Positions 6,291 through 9,958 of a stretch of DNA of 9,958 nucleotides are shown here, in pieces. Origin of the DNA: Pelagibacteraceae bacterium (GTDB taxonomy: Bacteria; Pseudomonadota; Alphaproteobacteria; HIMB59; GCA-002718135); NCBI GenBank assembly GCA_002718135.1, contig PBDN01000019.1:51988-61945 (forward strand), given 5' to 3'. A program made the translations under genes and the position numbers. Each line of letters starts with the position of its first letter. Positions within the stretch are counted from its first letter, which is position 1. The notes beneath the pieces were generated by a model. The model was not told the DNA's origin. It saw nothing but the letters and a program-made list of their open reading frames with translations, and made no database searches.

Positions 6291-7366
6291 TGGAACTTCT
6301 TCTCAACGAAGAACAAACGTTGGTACGAGATAGCGCCGCCACCTTCACCGAACGGCAAGCTGGCGCGGAGCGGCTACGAGGTATGCGAATTTCGGAAACG
6401 AAGGTTGATGTAGATGTTTGGCGCCGGATCGCCGATGCCGGATGGCTGGGAATCCTCGCATCGGAGGCAGAAGGCGGACTTGGGCTTGGATTGACTGAAC
6501 TTTGTCTTGTCGCCGAGGAGCTTGGTAAGGGGCTCATCCCCGAACCAGTTGCTACTGTAGCAGCCGTCGCCAAAGCCATGGAAAGTGATTGCCGGCACGT
6601 CATCAGTGGTTCTGTTCTCGTTATGCCAGCGCTAATGGAAGGGGCCCGAACCATCGGCGACGAAACGCCTACCGTGATTGCAGTTCGGACTGGAGACATA
6701 ATAGCGCTTTCTGGCATCAAAACCGGAGTGCCTATCCCGGGCGATGCGAGACAATTCCTCCTATCCGCTACCGCGCCAGAGGGTGTCATCCTCGCGCTAG
6801 TGGATGCAGACGACGTAGAAATTACCCAAAAAGCAACTACGGATGGAACGTCGATCGGGTCAGTCATCTTAAACCAATCAGCGGCATCCCTTGTTGTAGA
6901 GCCAAAAGAAGCACCTGCGCGGATTGCCCATCTTTTGGACGCACTACACCTCTCTAACGCAGCGGAACTTCTTGGGGTGATGGAAAAAGCCCAGATTATC
7001 ACGGTCGAATATCTTAAGAATCGAGAGCAGTTCGACCGACCAATCGGGTCTTTTCAGGTGCTGCAGCACCGCGCTGTCGATAATCTGTGTGCCATCGAGA
7101 TGTGTCGCTCGCTTATTTATCAAGCTGCTCGCGCTATGGATGAAGTGGGAGGCGAACCTGGGCTCGCGTCTGCAGCTCTATCACGAAGTGCGAAATCCTC
7201 CCTCGAGGTTTGCAAATCTGCCTTGCAGATGCATGGCGGTATTGGTTTTACTGATGAACACGATATCGGACTATGCCTCAAGCGAGCCGTGACGCTTGTA
7301 GCGCGTTACGGCAATGCCGGGTTGCACCGTAAGCGCTATGCAAAACAGACAAAAGCGCAAGAATGA
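6290..7366 (+). CDS. Acyl-CoA dehydrogenase family protein (PimD/FadE small-subunit-like)
   Basis: A 358-residue acyl-CoA dehydrogenase fold protein that would introduce a 2,3 double bond using FAD. N-terminal LNEEQTLVRDSAATF (5-19) and WLGILASEAEGGLGLG (52-67) are the helical domain start; the C-terminal domain has REQFDRPIGSFQVLQH (245-260) and QMHGGIGFTDEHD (313-325), both FAD/dimer signatures. The middle beta domain is weak: the usual TEP/GSD signature is missing, though LSGIKTGVPIPGDA (140-153) keeps the pattern. The usual YEGT catalytic glutamate segment is absent and the C-terminus reads RYGNAGLHRKR (339-349) where relatives have a GDADxH motif. This resembles the small subunits of heterotetrameric dehydrogenases, so it may need a catalytic partner not present here. 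The ATG shares one base with the synthetase stop (TGATG), showing translational coupling. Confidence 0.88.
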   Translation: MELLLNEEQTLVRDSAATFTERQAGAERLRGMRISETKVDVDVWRRIADAGWLGILASEAEGGLGLGLTELCLVAEELGKGLIPEPVATVAAVAKAMESDCRHVISGSVLVMPALMEGARTIGDETPTVIAVRTGDIIALSGIKTGVPIPGDARQFLLSATAPEGVILALVDADDVEITQKATTDGTSIGSVILNQSAASLVVEPKEAPARIAHLLDALHLSNAAELLGVMEKAQIITVEYLKNREQFDRPIGSFQVLQHRAVDNLCAIEMCRSLIYQAARAMDEVGGEPGLASAALSRSAKSSLEVCKSALQMHGGIGFTDEHDIGLCLKRAVTLVARYGNAGLHRKRYAKQTKAQE

Positions 7367-7430
7367 GCGTTCAATTGCCCTTTAATCTCCATCACCGTAA
7401 AAAGTAAACAGTTTTCGAGGATTATATTTA

Positions 7431-8834
7431 ATGCCTGATCAGTCATACCGTACATTTCTCCATAATCTTGAACAGCAAGGCGAGCTGGTGCGGTTCACTA
7501 AAGAAGTTGACCCAGCCCAGAACATGGCGGCTATTGAGTGGAAGACATTCAATGAGTTAGGCAAAGCCAGCCTTTTCACTAACCTGAAAGGTCACAAGGG
7601 CTGGCAGGCGGCGAGTCAAATTCTTGCCGACCGAAAAAAATGGGCTATTGGGCTCGACGTGAGCGAAGAAGATATTCTTGACGAGATCAGTAATAGGTTG
7701 AAGAACACCATTAAGACCGTTGACGTGGATGCCAGCTCGGCGCCGGTTCAGGAAGTCATTTTCAAGGGCGATGACGTAAACATTTTCGACGTACCAGCAA
7801 TGATGACATCAGAAGATGATGGCGGGCGTTACTTTGCGTCGGGTATGGCAATCGTCAAAGACCCCATAACCGGCATTCGCAATATGTCCGTTCATCGGCA
7901 GATGGTTTTGAATGAGCGGGAGACTGGATTTATCATGGTTCCACGTCAGGCCAAGCGTATTTACGACATGTACGTGGCTGAGGGGCGCGGGATGCCTGTG
8001 GCCATGGTCTACGGAGCGCATCCTGCTATTTTTTATGGATCCGGTTTCACTACGTCTTATGGCAAGGATGAATTGGAAGTGGCGGGCTCACTAATGGGCG
8101 AAGGCGTGCGGATGGTGAAATGCAAAACTATCGATATTGAGGTGCCGGCCGAGGCTGAAATGGTCTTAGAAGGCGAAGTCTTATTCGACAAACTGGTTCC
8201 GGAGGGACCATTTGGCGAAATCCCCGGTACCTATGCCGAGGCGACACACGCCAACGTATTCCGGGTTAACTGTATGACCCGACGCAGGGATCCTATTTTC
8301 TATGCAGTACACTGCGGTTACCCAACGACTGACACCCAGGGTACGATGGCGCTGGGGATCGAAATCGCGACTAAAGAACAGCTTAGAAATGTGGAAGGGG
8401 GGCTCGACCTGATAGATGTCCGCTGCCATCCATCAGCGGGCATGATGATGTTAGTTCTTAAGATTCGGCCACGTGTGGAAGGCCAAGCCAAAACAGCGCT
8501 TATGGCAGCATTGTCAGGTGCCTATCTGCACCCGAAACTCGCCGTCGCTGTCGATGATGACATTGATGCAGATGATCTAAGACAGGTCATGTGGTCGATG
8601 ACCACCCGCGTTCACGCTGAACGCGATATTGTAATGATCCCCAATACCCGTGTTTTCGCGCTGGATAATATTTCGCCGGTCGTGCCAGGTCAAAACAGCT
8701 TCCACCGGATAGGTACCAAGTGGATGATCGACGCTACTAAACCAGCAATTACACAGGGAGAAGCCCGGGAACAGTTCGAACGTGCCATGCCACGTAATTT
8801 CGATCAGGTCAATTTAGACGAATTTCTTCCATAA
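7431..8834 (+). CDS. UbiD-family prenylated-FMN-dependent decarboxylase
   Basis: A 467-residue UbiD/Fdc1-family protein, close to the family's usual length. These enzymes use prenylated FMN to remove CO2 reversibly from alpha,beta-unsaturated or (hetero)aromatic acids. The active-site triad is visible: NMSVHR (151-156) aligns with Fdc1 Asn168-Arg173, and EGPFGE (258-263) supplies both glutamates matching Glu277 and Glu282. Other family landmarks are the start FLHNLEQQGELVRF, NIFDVPAMM (117-125), VPAEAEMVLEGE (238-249) and HPSAGMMMLVLKI (333-345). The metal-ligand His of Fdc1 (His191) seems replaced: the corresponding PRQAKRI (171-177) has no His. The cofactor maker UbiX is not in the window. 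GAGG lies about 11 bases before the ATG. It follows the acyl-CoA block after 64 bases with no terminator seen, so it may be read from the same transcript. Ubiquinone synthesis is unlikely given the catabolic context. Confidence 0.92.
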   Translation: MPDQSYRTFLHNLEQQGELVRFTKEVDPAQNMAAIEWKTFNELGKASLFTNLKGHKGWQAASQILADRKKWAIGLDVSEEDILDEISNRLKNTIKTVDVDASSAPVQEVIFKGDDVNIFDVPAMMTSEDDGGRYFASGMAIVKDPITGIRNMSVHRQMVLNERETGFIMVPRQAKRIYDMYVAEGRGMPVAMVYGAHPAIFYGSGFTTSYGKDELEVAGSLMGEGVRMVKCKTIDIEVPAEAEMVLEGEVLFDKLVPEGPFGEIPGTYAEATHANVFRVNCMTRRRDPIFYAVHCGYPTTDTQGTMALGIEIATKEQLRNVEGGLDLIDVRCHPSAGMMMLVLKIRPRVEGQAKTALMAALSGAYLHPKLAVAVDDDIDADDLRQVMWSMTTRVHAERDIVMIPNTRVFALDNISPVVPGQNSFHRIGTKWMIDATKPAITQGEAREQFERAMPRNFDQVNLDEFLP

Positions 8835-8930
8835 AATGCCCTCTTTGTTTTGCGAATTGTCGGACTTCAATAAAGTAGGCTTACTTAGGTTCCTGAAAAA
8901 TAAAATCTCAAAACAATCGGAGCACCTGAT

Positions 8931-9920
8931 ATGACGGCCTCACCGATCTGGATTACTGAAGCCGACGTGGTTCGTCTCATAAATCTGCCCGATGCGATAA
9001 ATGCTCTTGAACGTACACTCCCTCTAGAAGCTCGAGATCACGCAGCAAGTATGCCAAAAACTCACCTAATGGTCGGTTCCAACGACGCGATGCATGCCAT
9101 CGGCGGCGCTGTATCGGCTGAAGGAATCTGCGGTTTCAAAACTTGGATAAACGTTCAGGGAAAATCTGAAACTACGATGACGCTATTCTCGCTGAGAGAT
9201 GGTACTTGTCTCGGTGTGATAGAAGCGACAGCTCTGGGACAGATGAGAACAGCTTCCGTCACTGGTGTGGGGACAAAACGCCTTGCCCCAAAAGGCGCAG
9301 ATACGATGGGGATAATAGGCACCGGCAAACAAGCACTGCCCCAGATTGCCGCTGTTCATGCAGTGCGACCACTGAAGGAAGTACGGGTTTTTAGCCGTAA
9401 CCCGGAAACGCGCCAAAGCTTTGCAGAGAGGGTTACTGCGTCTCTAGGAATCCAAACACTTAGCGTCAATACGTTGGGAGAGGCAGTTAAAGACTCACCG
9501 CTCGTAACCTTGATCACAAATTCTACGGAAGCATTTCTCACTTCGGATATGCTAGCAAAAGGCAGCCACCTCAATGCTATGGGTGCTATTGTTCCGTCAC
9601 GTGTGGAATTCACGGATGACGTTTTTGATCGTGCTGATCTTATCTCCGTAGATTCTATCCAAAGTGTGCGCGATCTTTCGACAGAATTCCGGGCCCATTA
9701 CGGTGAAGACGATAACGCTTGGAAAGATGTTCATACAATTGCTTCTGTAATTTCAGAAAACAAAACGCGTCCGGATGGGGCGGACATAACATTATTTAAA
9801 GCAATGGGCATGGGACTGTCGGATCTCGCGCTTGCAATCGACGTATTAAACCGCGCCCGTGCCGAAAATCGGGGACACAAAGTACCGGAGCGGGTCAAAC
9901 TGCCGCCTCAATTAATATAG
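8931..9920 (+). CDS. Ornithine cyclodeaminase/mu-crystallin family protein (possible ketimine reductase)
   Basis: A 329-residue protein of the OCD/mu-crystallin family, NAD(P)-binding enzymes that include ornithine cyclodeaminase, alanine dehydrogenase, ketimine and pyrroline-2-carboxylate reductases. Landmarks: GFKTW with Lys70, the substrate-binding GQMRTAS (103-109, Arg106), the Rossmann motif GIIGTGKQA (127-135), VRVFSRNPE (151-159), HLNAMGA (213-219), and FKAMGMGLSDLA (289-300). Where Pseudomonas ornithine cyclodeaminase has Arg45, the nearest residue here is Lys43 (MPKTH), and GAIVP replaces the common GADxP, so it is probably not an ornithine cyclodeaminase. Reduction of a cyclic imine or dehydrogenation of an amino or hydroxy acid are open alternatives. 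The start is supported by CGGAG 8 bases upstream. It lies 96 bases after the UbiD gene and 11 before the flavoprotein. Confidence 0.9.
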   Translation: MTASPIWITEADVVRLINLPDAINALERTLPLEARDHAASMPKTHLMVGSNDAMHAIGGAVSAEGICGFKTWINVQGKSETTMTLFSLRDGTCLGVIEATALGQMRTASVTGVGTKRLAPKGADTMGIIGTGKQALPQIAAVHAVRPLKEVRVFSRNPETRQSFAERVTASLGIQTLSVNTLGEAVKDSPLVTLITNSTEAFLTSDMLAKGSHLNAMGAIVPSRVEFTDDVFDRADLISVDSIQSVRDLSTEFRAHYGEDDNAWKDVHTIASVISENKTRPDGADITLFKAMGMGLSDLALAIDVLNRARAENRGHKVPERVKLPPQLI

Positions 9921-9922
9921 GA
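9919..9922 (+). promoter_or_regulatory. Ribosome binding site AGGA overlapping the previous stop
   Basis: AGGA overlaps the TAG stop of the cyclodeaminase-family gene and ends 9 bases before the GTG at 9932. It is the main support for calling that GTG a real start in the short remaining sequence. Confidence 0.45.
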
Positions 9923-9931
9923 ATTATATTG

Positions 9932-9958
9932 GTGGATTTTGATGTGATCGTTGTGGGA
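9932..9958 (+). CDS. Start of a probable FAD/NAD(P)-binding oxidoreductase (runs off right edge)
   Basis: Only nine codons are visible: GTG, then DFDVIVVG. This is the classic first beta strand leading into a GxGxxG dinucleotide-binding loop found at the N-terminus of flavoprotein oxidoreductases such as monooxygenases, fumarate-reductase-like dehydrogenases and amine oxidases. The GTG lies 11 bases after the previous stop with an AGGA ribosome site, so it belongs to the same transcription unit. The subfamily cannot be decided from this stub. Confidence 0.6.

Noticed and set aside
6241..7002. A 253-codon open frame antisense to the acyl-CoA dehydrogenase
   Set aside because: It is rich in Ser, Arg and Ala, matches no family, and lies opposite a gene with clear family motifs; it is a by-product of the sense codon pattern.
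8873..8886. Inverted repeat AAGTA-N4-TACTT between the UbiD and cyclodeaminase-family genes, considered as a terminator
   Set aside because: The stem is only five AT-rich pairs and no T-run follows, so it would not terminate transcription.

Overview
The window looks like a catabolic island from a Gram-negative bacterium. The proteins read most like those of uncultured, possibly marine, Alphaproteobacteria (Rhodospirillales-like). That placement rests on the general look of the proteins and a roughly 50% GC impression; no rRNA or marker gene is present. No mobile element, tRNA, rRNA or CRISPR array was seen.

Layout. Positions 1-1683 are read leftward: an FMN-dependent alpha-hydroxy-acid dehydrogenase (427-1683), followed 79 bases downstream by the start of an NAD(P)-dependent aldehyde dehydrogenase that runs off the left edge. 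A non-coding divergent spacer of about 540 bases (1684-2220) probably carries the promoters for both directions. From 2221 to the right edge everything is read rightward. A tight block comes first: enoyl-CoA hydratase (2221-3066), thiolase-fold protein (3083-4264), DUF35/OB-fold protein (4281-4742), acyl-CoA synthetase (4749-6290) and acyl-CoA dehydrogenase (6290-7366, one-base stop/start overlap). A UbiD-family decarboxylase follows after 64 bases (7431-8834), then an ornithine cyclodeaminase/mu-crystallin-family protein after 96 bases (8931-9920), and the first nine codons of a flavoprotein (from 9932).

How the genes may work together. The five-gene block contains the parts needed to activate a carboxylic acid to its CoA ester, desaturate it, hydrate the double bond and cleave the 3-hydroxyacyl-CoA. 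The thiolase-fold protein lacks the catalytic cysteines and the usual histidine of thiolases and lies next to a DUF35 protein. This is the arrangement of the steroid side-chain aldolase Ltp2 with ChsH2, which does a retro-aldol cleavage instead of thiolysis. The inferred logic is therefore aldolytic removal of a side chain, possibly releasing an aldehyde or ketone. The aldehyde dehydrogenase could oxidise an aldehyde, and the UbiD enzyme could decarboxylate an aromatic, heteroaromatic or alpha,beta-unsaturated acid. The cyclodeaminase-family protein hints at an imine or a nitrogen heterocycle. The substrate cannot be named from sequence.

The points most worth checking are the cysteine-free DUF35 partner, the Cys/His-less thiolase, the acyl-CoA dehydrogenase that lacks the usual catalytic glutamate motif, and the joining of this aldolase-type module to a UbiD decarboxylase.
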